In this document: one piece after another, positions 9,532-19,955 of the stretch | Numbering within the stretch: position 1 is the stretch's first letter | How the letters are laid out: each line of letters starts with the position of its first letter | Origin: Pseudomonadota bacterium | GTDB lineage: Bacteria; Pseudomonadota; Gammaproteobacteria; Burkholderiales; Methylophilaceae | Length of the DNA: 50,386 nucleotides | NCBI GenBank assembly: GCA_027621535.1 | Contig: JAQCBB010000003.1 | Span: 1 to 50,386, forward strand | Reading direction: 5' to 3' | The notes under the pieces: model-generated | What the model saw: only the letters and a program-made list of their open reading frames with translations | Database searches by the model: none | Told to the model about the DNA's origin: nothing | Made by a program: the position numbers and the translations under genes

Positions 9532-10758
9532 TTCCTGCCAAGATGTTGTGAAACGTTGACTCTTGTTTAATTGCTTCATCTGCCACTTTCCATCTTTTGA
9601 CTGCCAGCCACTGGTAATAATATTGTGATGATATTTACTGCGAATGGCATCCAAAGCATTGCTTAAATTGGCACGAATTATCTGTGCGGCACAATCCTGA
9701 TTCACATGTTGAGCTCTTTTTAAGTCTAGCAAAATAATACCCGCTTTATGGTATGCCGTATTATGCTGATATATTTGTGTTAACCCGGCCATTGCTAAAC
9801 GCATGAGCTGTTCATGATTATCCGTATGGATGACGTGTTTCAATCGAATCAAATATTGAATAGGCTGTTTAGCAGTAAATGGGTTATTTCTAATAAATAA
9901 GATCATTTCCTTTGTTAGTAATTCTTGCTTTCTGAGTTTAGCTGAAGCCTTCTGTACAAACGTAGTAATTGCATCTGCCATATCTGTAAAGTTATCAATT
10001 GTTTGTCCAAAACTTCTCGAGCATATGATTTGTTTTTGATCGGGTTTAAACGATTCTATCGGGTAACACTGAATTCCATTCAGTTCATAAATCATTCTTT
10101 CCATGTTGACACCAAAGAGCTGCTTCATCCATTTTGGGTTGGCTGTTTTCAACTGATATACAGAGTCAATTCCAATTGCATTCAGTCGCTTTGCTAATCG
10201 AACTCCAATACCCCACAACTCAGAAACAGGTATTTTTTTTATTAAACGATCTTGTGCGGCTAAATCAATCTCAGAAAAACACACCACCCCCTCAAACTCA
10301 GGATTTTTTTTTGCCATGTAATTTGCTAATTTGGCTAAAGTTTTAGTTTCAGCCATGCCAACACAAACCGGAAGTCCAATATCTTTGAGTATTTTAAATC
10401 GAATCAGTCGACCCTGTTGTAGACAGTTTGTACGTTTTAATTTTAAGAAACATTCGTCAATGGAATAAACTTCTTGATCTTCTGCAAGCTTTCCTAACAA
10501 CTGCATCACTCGATTACTCATGTCTGCATAGAGAGGATAATTAGACGAATAAATCTTCACTTTATGTTGACGAATAATAGATTGCGCCTTAAATAGCGGC
10601 ATTCCCATTTTAATGCCTAGCAATTTGGCCTGATTACTTCGCGAGATAATACAGCCATCATTATTACTTAAAACAACAACAGGATTTTTTTCAAGCGATC
10701 GATTAAATACACGCTCGCAACTGACATAAAAATTATTCACATCAACCAGTGCAATCAT
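9514..10758 (-). CDS. umuC: Y-family DNA polymerase V subunit UmuC
   Basis: [52 protein letters not shown] and YSIDECFL catalytic motif. Confidence 0.96.
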   Translation of the reverse strand: MIALVDVNNFYVSCERVFNRSLEKNPVVVLSNNDGCIISRSNQAKLLGIKMGMPLFKAQSIIRQHKVKIYSSNYPLYADMSNRVMQLLGKLAEDQEVYSIDECFLKLKRTNCLQQGRLIRFKILKDIGLPVCVGMAETKTLAKLANYMAKKNPEFEGVVCFSEIDLAAQDRLIKKIPVSELWGIGVRLAKRLNAIGIDSVYQLKTANPKWMKQLFGVNMERMIYELNGIQCYPIESFKPDQKQIICSRSFGQTIDNFTDMADAITTFVQKASAKLRKQELLTKEMILFIRNNPFTAKQPIQYLIRLKHVIHTDNHEQLMRLAMAGLTQIYQHNTAYHKAGIILLDLKRAQHVNQDCAAQIIRANLSNALDAIRSKYHHNIITSGWQSKDGKWQMKQLNKSQRFTTSWQELLEAC

Positions 10759-11339
10759 TATTTAAATTTACGTACACATCCAGTAACCACGCCCCAAATT
10801 TCAAATTCACTGTCTGACTTAATATGGATTGGTTTATATTCTTTATTTGCAGGCATTAAATATGGTCCCTCACTATTTTTAGCAAGCACCTTCACCGTGA
10901 ATTCACCATCAATAGACGCGAGCACAATGTCATTAATTGCTGCTGACTTAGAACGATCCACAATCACAATATCATTATCTAAAATTCCAGCATCAATCAT
11001 AGAATCTCCTTTAATGCGGACAAAAAAAGTGGACTCACTTTGGTCGATAAGGTATTCATTTAAATCTAATCTTTTTTCCGCATGATCATCCGCTGGTGAT
11101 GGAAACCCGGCAGGAACTTTATGGCTAAATAATGTTATTGGATTAACCCTAGTTTGCTCTGCTGGCATGATGAATGACTCTACATTTGATGTGATTTGAT
11201 GTAATAAAAAATTCTTCACTACCTTGACACGGCTATGTGGAATACGGACTACCTTTGTTGATTCGGCATAAGGTCCTGTGTCTTTTTTTCGACCAGCGCC
11301 TACTCTCAAGCCTCCGTGTGTGTGTATTATTTGACTCAT
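10758..11339 (-). CDS. umuD: UmuD-like S24 peptidase, translesion synthesis subunit, with N-terminal extension
   Basis: [24 protein letters not shown] cleavage region, Ser in GDSMIDAGI, Lys in EFTVKVLAK; overlaps umuC. Confidence 0.93.
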   Translation of the reverse strand: MSQIIHTHGGLRVGAGRKKDTGPYAESTKVVRIPHSRVKVVKNFLLHQITSNVESFIMPAEQTRVNPITLFSHKVPAGFPSPADDHAEKRLDLNEYLIDQSESTFFVRIKGDSMIDAGILDNDIVIVDRSKSAAINDIVLASIDGEFTVKVLAKNSEGPYLMPANKEYKPIHIKSDSEFEIWGVVTGCVRKFK

Positions 11340-11370
11340 ATTTTGATTAATGTAACATTAATCAAAATAT
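11338..11370. promoter_or_regulatory. Perfect palindrome over the umuD start (candidate operator)
   Basis: ATATTTTGATTAATG-TAA-CATTAATCAAAATAT: 15-bp arms with no mismatches, 3-nt spacer. Confidence 0.75.
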
Positions 11371-11547
11371 TTTTACAGTTATTACTTTTAAAAAAAATCA
11401 AAAATTATCTTGACAACTTAATTTAATCACGGCAAAGTTACTGACAGGTGCCCAGATTCAGCATTAAATGGGCGATTTGAGCTGATAATAAAAATTATTT
11501 GTGATTAGCTTAAATGATTTATTCAATAAAATATGGAGGAATAATAT

Positions 11548-11820
11548 ATGAATAAAGGCGAACTTATAGCAGCAATTGCGAAAGCAACAGGCTCGACAAA
11601 AGCTGACGCTGGACGTGCCTTAGACGCTACAATCGAAAACGTTACTAAGGCTTTAAAAAAGGGCGACACAGTGACTCTCATTGGTTTTGGTACATTCAAG
11701 GTTAGTAAACGAGCAGCTCGTATAGGTCGAAACCCACAAACTGGTGCTGAATTAAAAATTCCAGCGCGTAAAGTTCCATCATTCAAGGCAGGTGCAGGCT
11801 TAAAAGCAGCAGTCAACTAA
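11548..11820 (+). CDS. hupB: DNA-binding protein HU
   Basis: [66 protein letters not shown], a canonical HU sequence; GGAGGA ribosome-binding site. Confidence 0.96.
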   Translation: MNKGELIAAIAKATGSTKADAGRALDATIENVTKALKKGDTVTLIGFGTFKVSKRAARIGRNPQTGAELKIPARKVPSFKAGAGLKAAVN

Positions 11821-11840
11821 TTTATTCTTTAGTGAATGAA

Positions 11841-11868
11841 AAAAACCCAGAAAATCTGGGTTTTTTTT
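11841..11868. terminator. Intrinsic terminator downstream of HU, also usable by czcA
   Basis: AAAAACCCAGAAAATCTGGGTTTTTTTT hairpin between convergent genes. Confidence 0.85.
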
Positions 11869-11895
11869 CGTCTTAAGTCTATATCGATTTTTTAT

Positions 11896-14800
11896 TTATT
11901 TTTTGGTAAACATTTTATACAGCACAGGTAAAACAATTAACGTGAGTGATGTTGAAGTGATGAGTCCGCCAATCACAACGATGGCTAGAGGTTTTTGAAC
12001 TTCAGAGCCAGGGCCGGTTGCAAATAAAAATGGGACCAATGCTAACATCGCAACTGACGCTGTCATTAACACTGGTCTTAATCGTTGCTTACACCCTTCA
12101 ATAATTGCCAAATCTTGTTTGATGCCGTCTTTTTGTAAACCTTGAATACAAGAAATTAACACCACGCCATTTAATACAGCAATGCCCGCGAGAGTAATAA
12201 ACCCAACGGAGGCAGGCACAGACAAATACTCTCCGGTAATGGCCAAACCAAAAATACCGCCAATACTTGCAAACGGAAGCACCGTGATAATTAAAGTAGC
12301 AAAGCGCACTGAATTAAATAATAAAAATAAAAGAAAAAAGATACCAACAATGGTGAGTGGGATAATAATAGAAAGGTGGCCAAGAGCTCGGGTCATATTT
12401 TCAAATTGTCCTCCATACTCAATATAATAACCATCAGGGAGGTTAAGTTTTTGATCGATTGCTTTTTGTAAATCAGCTACCAAACCACCTAAGTCACGTC
12501 CTTCAACATTAATACCGGTATAGACACGTCGTTTTGCAAATTCACGACTAATCCGGGCTGGGCCATCGCGTGTTTCAATAGTGGCCAGGTCTCCTAAGGA
12601 TACTCTGGATCCGTTAGGCGAGGTCAACATAATATTACGAATCACATCTTCATCATCTCGATATTGAGCTGGAAATCTCACTGCCGCTCCAAAGTTTCTC
12701 TGCCCCTCATAAATTCTTGTCGCCTCTTTGCCGCCAATGGCCATTTCAATCAGATCGTTAATTTCTGACACATTAAATCCATGACGCGCTATAGCAGCTC
12801 GATCCAATACAATGTTCAAGTATTGTTGGCCCGTGACTTTTTCAACCTTAATCCCAGTAGCCCCTGGAATAGCTTTGGCTAACTCTGCAACTTCATCCGC
12901 TTTTTTTCGAAGTATACTGATGTCATCGCCAAAAATTTTAACTGCGACATCCGCTCTCACTCCGGTCACTAATTCATCCACGCGATCAGAGATCGGTTGC
13001 ATCATAACGATTACCACCCCTGGAAGGAATTTAATTTTTTCTTTAATCGCGTTGGAGATGTCATCTTGCGTCCATCCTTCAGGCCATTCATCCTTTGGTT
13101 TTAAACTTACTATAGGTGTTGATTCATTTTGTGCCTGAGGATCCGCTGGGCTCTCTCCCCGACCTAGGGCACTGACCACAGATTTAACGCCAGGGACTTC
13201 CATGATGGCCTTCATGGCTTTGAATTCCATATTAATTGATTCTTCAATCGAAATATTTGGTACTCGATCAATCCCTGGAACAATAGAACCTTCTTTCATT
13301 TCTGGAATAAAAGAGGTGCCTAAAAAAGGGATCGTTAAAATAGATGCAATGAAAAAGCCAACAGCAATGGAGATCACTTTTTTTTCATTAATCAAAACTT
13401 TTTTCAATAAAGTCACATAGGGTGTTTTTATTTTTTGAATAATTTTAGTATCTTCACCCGATCCGCCAGTTAAGAAGAAACTACATAATGCTGGTGATAA
13501 CGAAAAAGATAAAATCAATGAAATAGTCAAGGCAATGGCTATGGTTAAAGCTAATGGAGAAAACATTTTTCCTTCCATGCCTTGCATCGTCATTAACGGT
13601 AAAAAAACTAAAATAATAATTCCCACTCCAAATAAAACTGGGGTTGCGACTTCCTTACACGCATTAAAAATCACCGTATTTTTTATAATATTTTGACGCT
13701 CTTTGGAATCATATTTATCTAATGTTTTAATAAAATTTGGATCCATTTTCATCAACGCTTTTTGATTGTCTCCTTTTTTATGACCCAATCGATGAAAAGT
13801 ATTTTCAACAATAACCACCGAACCATCCACCATTAAACCAACTGCAATCGCTAAACCCCCCAGTGACATTAAGTTCGCCGAAATGCCTAAATAGTTCATG
13901 ACCATAAAAGTAATTAATGGAGTTAACACCAAGGTCATCACAACAATCATGCTTGATCTAAAATCACCCAAAAAGATAAATAAAATAAGAATCACCAGAA
14001 TAATACCTTCAATAAGTACCTTCACTACGGTATTAATTGCCGCATTCACCAATTCACTTCGATCGTAATAAGGAACAATTTTTAAGCCGCCTGGTAATAA
14101 TTCTTTATCATTAATTTCCTCAACCCTGGCTTTAATATTTTTTACAACCTCCTTAGCATTCCCGCCTCGCAACATCATCACGACCCCGCCCACTGATTCT
14201 GTAATTCCATTTTTTATGACTGCGCCCACGCGAACTTCATACCCAATTTTTACTTCGCCAATATCTCGCATATAAACAGGGATACCGTCAGTTTCAATAA
14301 GAACGATATTTTCAATATCATTTACAGTCTGTATTAGGCCTTCTCCACGAATTAAATATTGCTGAGCACCTTTGGGTAAAACACCTGCTCCACTATTAAT
14401 ATTATTTTTTTCTAAAGCTTCAAACACTCTGGATAATTTAATTTTATAGTGGGCCAATCGATCAGGATTCACTAACACTTGATATTGTTTAACGTAACCC
14501 CCTTGGGAGTTTATCTCAGCAACACCGCTTATATTTCTTAATAAGGGTCGAACCACCCAGTCGTTAATTGTTCGTCGATTTGTCAGCTCAGGAACCGTCA
14601 GCTGTCGCCCCTCCTCACCAGGAAGCTCCAAAGTGTATTGGAATATTTCACCTAACCCTGTAGAGACCGGTCCGAGAATTGGAGAAACGCCTTTTGGCAT
14701 ATCGCCTTGGACTTGCATCAACCTTTCCATAACCAATTGACGCGCAAAATAAACATCTATTTTGTCATCGAAAACAAGGGTGATCAAAGAAAGAGCATCT

Positions 14801-15060
14801 TTGTTTAATGATCTCATTTCAACCAAGCCAGGCAAGCCTGTCATGGCAATTTCAATGGGGACTGTAATAAAACGCTCAACTTCCTCAGGGGACTTGCCAG
14901 TGGCTACTGTAGCCACTTGAACTTGAATATTGGTTACATCAGGAAAGGCATCCAGTGATAATTTTTTTGCTGCAAAAAAACCGCCCACAATCAACATGCC
15001 AGAAATAACTAAAACGATAAGTCTTTGGTTTAAAGAACCGTTAATGAATGATTCAATCAT
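11896..15060 (-). CDS. czcA: CzcA/CusA-family heavy-metal efflux RND transporter
   Basis: 1054 aa with RND topology; VGLMVDGSVVIVEN in TM4, DAFPDVTNIQVQV near the N-terminus. Metal specificity not assigned. Confidence 0.9.
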   Translation of the reverse strand: MIESFINGSLNQRLIVLVISGMLIVGGFFAAKKLSLDAFPDVTNIQVQVATVATGKSPEEVERFITVPIEIAMTGLPGLVEMRSLNKDALSLITLVFDDKIDVYFARQLVMERLMQVQGDMPKGVSPILGPVSTGLGEIFQYTLELPGEEGRQLTVPELTNRRTINDWVVRPLLRNISGVAEINSQGGYVKQYQVLVNPDRLAHYKIKLSRVFEALEKNNINSGAGVLPKGAQQYLIRGEGLIQTVNDIENIVLIETDGIPVYMRDIGEVKIGYEVRVGAVIKNGITESVGGVVMMLRGGNAKEVVKNIKARVEEINDKELLPGGLKIVPYYDRSELVNAAINTVVKVLIEGIILVILILFIFLGDFRSSMIVVMTLVLTPLITFMVMNYLGISANLMSLGGLAIAVGLMVDGSVVIVENTFHRLGHKKGDNQKALMKMDPNFIKTLDKYDSKERQNIIKNTVIFNACKEVATPVLFGVGIIILVFLPLMTMQGMEGKMFSPLALTIAIALTISLILSFSLSPALCSFFLTGGSGEDTKIIQKIKTPYVTLLKKVLINEKKVISIAVGFFIASILTIPFLGTSFIPEMKEGSIVPGIDRVPNISIEESINMEFKAMKAIMEVPGVKSVVSALGRGESPADPQAQNESTPIVSLKPKDEWPEGWTQDDISNAIKEKIKFLPGVVIVMMQPISDRVDELVTGVRADVAVKIFGDDISILRKKADEVAELAKAIPGATGIKVEKVTGQQYLNIVLDRAAIARHGFNVSEINDLIEMAIGGKEATRIYEGQRNFGAAVRFPAQYRDDEDVIRNIMLTSPNGSRVSLGDLATIETRDGPARISREFAKRRVYTGINVEGRDLGGLVADLQKAIDQKLNLPDGYYIEYGGQFENMTRALGHLSIIIPLTIVGIFFLLFLLFNSVRFATLIITVLPFASIGGIFGLAITGEYLSVPASVGFITLAGIAVLNGVVLISCIQGLQKDGIKQDLAIIEGCKQRLRPVLMTASVAMLALVPFLFATGPGSEVQKPLAIVVIGGLITSTSLTLIVLPVLYKMFTKK

Positions 15061-15066
15061 AAGTAA

Positions 15067-16194
15067 TTATTCTTTTGTATAGAGACGCTCATTGTTTAAA
15101 TGAAAAGCGCCGTCAATGACAACCTCTTCCCCTTCCATTAAGCCATCTTCAATATGAATAAATTCTTTATTTTTAATTCCTAAAGTGACCGGCCTTAATA
15201 AAAACTTATTATCAGCAATTTTGATAAATACATTGGGGATATCATCAATCGATACGATAGCATTAACTGGGACGCCCACTTTTTCAACTTCTTTACCTGA
15301 CACTTTCATGGTAATCAGCATGTCGGGCTTGAGGAGACCATGGCTATTATCAATCTCTGTCCTTATGATCACTGTTCTGGTTACCGGGTCAACAATGTCT
15401 CCGAGATAGCTTATTTTTCCTTCAACATGTTTTTCTTCGTAGGCAGGAACATCGATTAAGATATCATCCCCTTCTTTTAAAAATCCAATCTGTCGCTCAG
15501 GAACTTGGGCTACGCCCCAAACCTCACTTAATTTAGCAATTGTAAAAATATCCTCGGTTGGCTCAACGACTTGCCCCACATTGACATTTTTTTTGATAAT
15601 TTTGCCATCAATTTTAGCAACAATACTTGTAATTGCATCAATTTGAGTTTCTGATTGAATATCTTCTATTTCTTTTAGCGTCATCCCCATGACAAATAAT
15701 TGATCTTTACTGGCTTCCATTTCAGCTTTGGCTGCTGAAAGTTCTGTTTTACGCTCTAATTTTTGCGCCTCACTGACCACATCAGCATCAAATAATAAAA
15801 CAGCACGTTCATAAGCTTTCGTTTTTAATTCAACCATTTGTACCGATTTAATATAATTCAGCTGTTGTTGAGCTAACTCAATGCTATTAATCAGGGCTAG
15901 AATATCGCCTTGTTTAACGGTTTGCCCCAGCATACCGCTTATCTCGATGATCCTTCCTTTTACCGGGGATCCAATACGAGCCAATAAATTTTGCTTCACT
16001 TCAATGCTTCCTGGAATATCTAATGATCTTTTAATCGGAATTTTTGTTGCCTGCTGTATCTTTATTTGTTGCAACATTTCATCAGACGCTTTAACCTCAT
16101 TGGGATTAATTCTTTGAGATTCAGCCTCATTGCTTTTTTCTGAACAAGCTCCTAAAAAAACAAATAACATTATTAATAAATATTTAATTTTCAT
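15067..16194 (-). CDS. czcB: Efflux RND periplasmic adaptor (CzcB-type lipoprotein)
   Basis: Lipobox-like LFVFLGACSE, membrane-fusion-protein fold motifs, overlap with czcC and adjacency to czcA. Confidence 0.88.
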   Translation of the reverse strand: MKIKYLLIMLFVFLGACSEKSNEAESQRINPNEVKASDEMLQQIKIQQATKIPIKRSLDIPGSIEVKQNLLARIGSPVKGRIIEISGMLGQTVKQGDILALINSIELAQQQLNYIKSVQMVELKTKAYERAVLLFDADVVSEAQKLERKTELSAAKAEMEASKDQLFVMGMTLKEIEDIQSETQIDAITSIVAKIDGKIIKKNVNVGQVVEPTEDIFTIAKLSEVWGVAQVPERQIGFLKEGDDILIDVPAYEEKHVEGKISYLGDIVDPVTRTVIIRTEIDNSHGLLKPDMLITMKVSGKEVEKVGVPVNAIVSIDDIPNVFIKIADNKFLLRPVTLGIKNKEFIHIEDGLMEGEEVVIDGAFHLNNERLYTKE

Positions 16195-17425
16195 ATCTCT
16201 CCATTATTTTTGAACCTAGCAATTGCTCCATCTCCATAATGGATACAATGTAGTCTAATCGCGCTGACAAATAATCTTTGCGCACTACCCTTTGCGTTCT
16301 TTGTGCATCTAAATATTCTAAAATACCTCGCTCACCAAATCGATAGGCGGCTTCAACCACTTTTAATACCGATTCTGCTTGATCTAAAAGACTCTCTTCA
16401 AAAGTCATCACTTGTTCTTTAGCAATTAAATACCTCTGAAATGATGCATTAATATCTCTTTTTAAAAGAAGGGATTGTTGCTCATAGGTTGCCTCTACTT
16501 CTCTTAAGTTTGCTGCAGCTTGGCTAATTTGACCCTCCCTTTGATTCCAGATTGGTAGCGGAATACTTACTCCGATCGTGTAGTTCCTGATACCCGGATC
16601 TTGATTCATGCCAGCACTTAAAGTGAGCCCAGGATTGACTAAATTTTTTTCTAATTTAATTTTATTCTCAAATACAGAAGAAGCTGCTTTCAGTTGCTTC
16701 AGCCTGGGACTATTTTCGATTAAATTAGTTACATCAGCTTTGTTAAGGTTAATATTGGACTGAGGAAATTCTCCGGTCAACTCAAACTCGTCCGGAACAA
16801 TGGTACCAATTAAACCTTTTAAAAAAAATTTACTTTCCTGAATTCTCAGTTTTGCAGCTTGAGCATCTCGTCTTGCCGCCAACAGTTCCGTATCAGCTTT
16901 AATTAATTCGTAGCGAGGTGACTCACCCACATCCACCCTTAACTCAACGCGGTCTCTGATGTCTTGAATTACCTTTTGATCGGCTTCAGCTATTTTTAAA
17001 ATTTCTTGATTGTGAATGACGCTATAAAATGCTGACTTAATATTCAACATTAAATTAATTTTGGTTCCTTTGTTAACTTCATCCACAAACTTTAAATTTG
17101 ACTCAGCAATTTCTTTACGAGCACTCCTTACATCAGAAAATTCTATGGGTTGTGAGATGCCAATGGCCCAATTCTTATCTTCTACTATGGGAGCCTGTCG
17201 AGTTTTAGTCGGTCCAACAGCGATGCCAACATTGGGGTTTAAATATTGTTCAGCTATGGTAATTCCGGCTTTTGCGGCATCTTCTTTGGCTTGCATGACC
17301 TCTATTAGAGGATTGGCTTGATTCGCCATATCAATGAGGTCGTTGAGCGTATAAATCGGATTTGAAAACAGTCCAGAAGACACTAACATAAGAAAAATAA
17401 CGAATTTTGACTGTTTTAAAATCAT
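16184..17425 (-). CDS. czcC: TolC-family outer-membrane efflux protein (CzcC-type)
   Basis: Repeated OEP pattern (YTLNDLIDMANQANPLIEVMQAKEDAAKAGI ... YRFGERGILEYLDAQRTQRVVRKDYL). Confidence 0.9.
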   Translation of the reverse strand: MILKQSKFVIFLMLVSSGLFSNPIYTLNDLIDMANQANPLIEVMQAKEDAAKAGITIAEQYLNPNVGIAVGPTKTRQAPIVEDKNWAIGISQPIEFSDVRSARKEIAESNLKFVDEVNKGTKINLMLNIKSAFYSVIHNQEILKIAEADQKVIQDIRDRVELRVDVGESPRYELIKADTELLAARRDAQAAKLRIQESKFFLKGLIGTIVPDEFELTGEFPQSNINLNKADVTNLIENSPRLKQLKAASSVFENKIKLEKNLVNPGLTLSAGMNQDPGIRNYTIGVSIPLPIWNQREGQISQAAANLREVEATYEQQSLLLKRDINASFQRYLIAKEQVMTFEESLLDQAESVLKVVEAAYRFGERGILEYLDAQRTQRVVRKDYLSARLDYIVSIMEMEQLLGSKIMERYEN

Positions 17426-17480
17426 CGAAGTATATTATAGAGTAATTAGGTTTGAAAAACAGTATTTTTAAGGAGAAAAA

Positions 17481-18164
17481 ATGAGTCAAATCCTTGTTAC
17501 AGGAGCAAATCGAGGCTTGGGTCTGGAATTTGTTCGCCAGTTCTTAAATCGTGGGGATCACGTTATTGCAACCTGTAGAAATCCAGATACAGCTGATCAA
17601 TTGCATGACTTACAAAACTTAGGTCCACTCGAAATTTATCGACTGGATGTAGGCAATCAAGATCAAGTCAACACACTTCAAAAACAGTTAGCGCATCTCC
17701 CCATAGATATTTTAATTAATAACGCTGGTATTTGGAGAGGGAGTCAGCTGGGCCATATATCTATTGACGAATGGATGGAAAGTTTTAGGATTAACAGCAT
17801 AGCCCCCATACACATTATTCAAACGTTCTTACCTAACCTTGAAGCTGGTAAAGATAAAAAAGTGATTTCCATCACCAGCAAGATGGGGAGCATTGAGGAT
17901 AACACCAGTGGCGGCTCATACATCTATCGCTCCTCAAAAACTGCCCTTAACTCAGCCATGCAAAGCATACGGCATGATTTAGTCCTTAAAGATATAGCGA
18001 CCTGCACTTTGCATCCAGGATGGGTGAGAACTGATATGGGAGGTCCTGGTGGATGGATTGATGCGCAAGAAAGTGTGTCAGGCATGATCAAGGTCATTGA
18101 TCAAGTCAGCCTTAAAAATACTGGGCAATATATAGATTATGCGGGAAAGATTATTCCTTGGTAG
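17481..18164 (+). CDS. Short-chain dehydrogenase/reductase
   Basis: TGANRGLG nucleotide-binding motif, NNAG, Y-x3-K (YRSSK). Confidence 0.93.
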   Translation: MSQILVTGANRGLGLEFVRQFLNRGDHVIATCRNPDTADQLHDLQNLGPLEIYRLDVGNQDQVNTLQKQLAHLPIDILINNAGIWRGSQLGHISIDEWMESFRINSIAPIHIIQTFLPNLEAGKDKKVISITSKMGSIEDNTSGGSYIYRSSKTALNSAMQSIRHDLVLKDIATCTLHPGWVRTDMGGPGGWIDAQESVSGMIKVIDQVSLKNTGQYIDYAGKIIPW

Positions 18165-18763
18165 GGGATATTGAACTTGGGGAGGCTTATCTGGCCTCCC
18201 TTGGGAAACCATGGAATTTATTAATTCAGCAATTCAGGCCTTGTAAGCTTTCAAAAAAAGACAGCCTGCTTCCTCATCAAAGCGTCATCAAAAGTATTTT
18301 TTTTCAACAATTAACACCCAATGTTGGAAACATCATCTTTAATCGATTTAAGGAGTTATTTGGTGGTCACTTTCCACAAGATCAAGATATATTAAAAGCC
18401 TCTGATCGCCTCAAAGACATTGGATTGTCAGCACGAAAAATGGAAACGATTATTCGCATTAGTGAATTTAGCTTAAATAAAGCTATTCCTTGTTTAGAAG
18501 AAATAAAAACACTCAGCAATCAACAGATTATTGAGCAATTTATTCAAATTAAGGGGGTAGGTCAATGGACTGTAGAAATGATGTTAATGTTTAATCAATT
18601 GCGCATGGATGTTATGCCCGCATCAGATTACGCCCTGCGTAAAAATTATACCAAGCTTTTCCGATTAGATACCCTCATTACAGCAAACGAATTAGACAAG
18701 GCCACCCAAAACTTAAGTCCCTATCGCTCGATTGCCGCATGGTATTTGTGGCAAGTAAAATAA
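18158..18763 (+). CDS. DNA-3-methyladenine glycosylase II-like (HhH-GPD)
   Basis: IKGVGQWTVEMMLMFNQLRMDVMPASDYALRKNY helix-hairpin-helix and catalytic Asp. Confidence 0.88.
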   Translation: MVGDIELGEAYLASLGKPWNLLIQQFRPCKLSKKDSLLPHQSVIKSIFFQQLTPNVGNIIFNRFKELFGGHFPQDQDILKASDRLKDIGLSARKMETIIRISEFSLNKAIPCLEEIKTLSNQQIIEQFIQIKGVGQWTVEMMLMFNQLRMDVMPASDYALRKNYTKLFRLDTLITANELDKATQNLSPYRSIAAWYLWQVK

Positions 18764-18766
18764 AAT

Positions 18767-19093
18767 CTATTTCTTCTTTGGTTTTTTAGTGTTGGCTTCC
18801 TGTGTATGGCAAGAAGAGCCTTTTCGATAAGCACACATCACCGTGAGAGCATCAATGATAAATTGAAACAACACAATAAATAGGGCAATTTGAATCAAGT
18901 ACCCGGCCCAATTAATTGAGACAATGTCAGCCACAGCAGAACCCATAGAGTTAGCCCCTAAACACATAAAAAATAGTCTTGTGTTTTCATACAGGGTCTG
19001 ACCATCAATTACCCGGGTAATCACCGCCGGGACATAGGTTAGAGGAACTAATAAAAGAATCCAAAAAAACAATCTTACAAAAGCACAACGCAT
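18767..19093 (-). CDS. Small membrane protein of unknown function
   Basis: 108 aa ORF with several hydrophobic segments and a Lys-rich C-terminus. Confidence 0.6.
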   Translation of the reverse strand: MRCAFVRLFFWILLLVPLTYVPAVITRVIDGQTLYENTRLFFMCLGANSMGSAVADIVSINWAGYLIQIALFIVLFQFIIDALTVMCAYRKGSSCHTQEANTKKPKKK

Positions 19094-19108
19094 TAATTTC
19101 TCCTTAAT

Positions 19109-19666
19109 TTAATCAGTAAATTTAAAATCTCGCACAAAGTGACAGGAATATCCATTTGGATTTTTCTTTAAATAATTTTGGTGAGATTCTTGAGCAGGGT
19201 AAAAGTTTTTGAACGGATGAATCTCGGTTACGACTGGGTCTTGCCAATGTCCAGAGGCATTCACCTGGCTAATAACATTATCAATGAATTGCTTTTGCTC
19301 TTCCGTGACATAAAAGATAGCTGATCGGTATTGAGTGCCTCTGTCGTTACCTTGTTGATTTTTTGTTGTCGGATTATGCATTCTAAAAAATTCAAACAAC
19401 AATTTTTCTGTTGTTAAAGTTTGAGTGTTATAAACCACCTGAATGGTTTCCGCATGGCCCGTTTCACCTGTTTTCACATCTTCATACGTAGCATTTTTTA
19501 ATGCCCCTCCAGAAAAACCAACGGTGGTTTCTAGGACACCATCCAAATCTTGGAGAAGGTACTCAAGGCCCCAATAGCAACCGCCGGCTAAATATATTTC
19601 TTTTTTTTCCATAGAAACGATTGTAAAAGATTGAATGAATAATAAAAAAGCTAAAAAATACTGCAT
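19109..19666 (-). CDS. msrA: Peptide-methionine (S)-S-oxide reductase MsrA
   Basis: GGCYWGLEYLLQDLDGVLETTVGFSGG and GHAETIQVVYN; N-terminal hydrophobic extension. Confidence 0.95.
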   Translation of the reverse strand: MQYFLAFLLFIQSFTIVSMEKKEIYLAGGCYWGLEYLLQDLDGVLETTVGFSGGALKNATYEDVKTGETGHAETIQVVYNTQTLTTEKLLFEFFRMHNPTTKNQQGNDRGTQYRSAIFYVTEEQKQFIDNVISQVNASGHWQDPVVTEIHPFKNFYPAQESHQNYLKKNPNGYSCHFVRDFKFTD

Positions 19667-19681
19667 TAATTCAACATAAAA

Positions 19682-19852
19682 TTAATCGCAATCTCCAAAT
19701 GCTTCCAAATACCGAGTTTGACATTCTTTATCACTCATGCACTTTTCAAGTTCACTCGGAACTGCTTTTTTTTGTTGAAGTTTTTTTGAAGTTAACTTTT
19801 CCTTTGATAAGGTTTTCATTACCTCAAATCCGCTAGTGTGATAGCTGGGCAT
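19682..19852 (-). CDS. Unlisted small ORF (56 aa), unknown function
   Basis: Manual translation: MPSYHTSGFEVMKTLSKEKLTSKKLQQKKAVPSELEKCMSDKECQTRYLEAFGDCD. Confidence 0.55.
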   Translation of the reverse strand: MPSYHTSGFEVMKTLSKEKLTSKKLQQKKAVPSELEKCMSDKECQTRYLEAFGDCD

Positions 19853-19955
19853 GTTTCTTTTCTCCTTGTGAGATACATTATTAACGTTAAGCTTTTGGCT
19901 TGTGTTTGGATGAAGGATATCAAATAAAGTTCAGGTTTGGCAAGAAAATCAGTGA

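Noticed and set aside
11441-11455. Possible LexA box CTGACAGGTGCCCAG upstream of HU
   Set aside because: The CTG...CAG spacing is 9, not 10, and flanking bases do not match the consensus.
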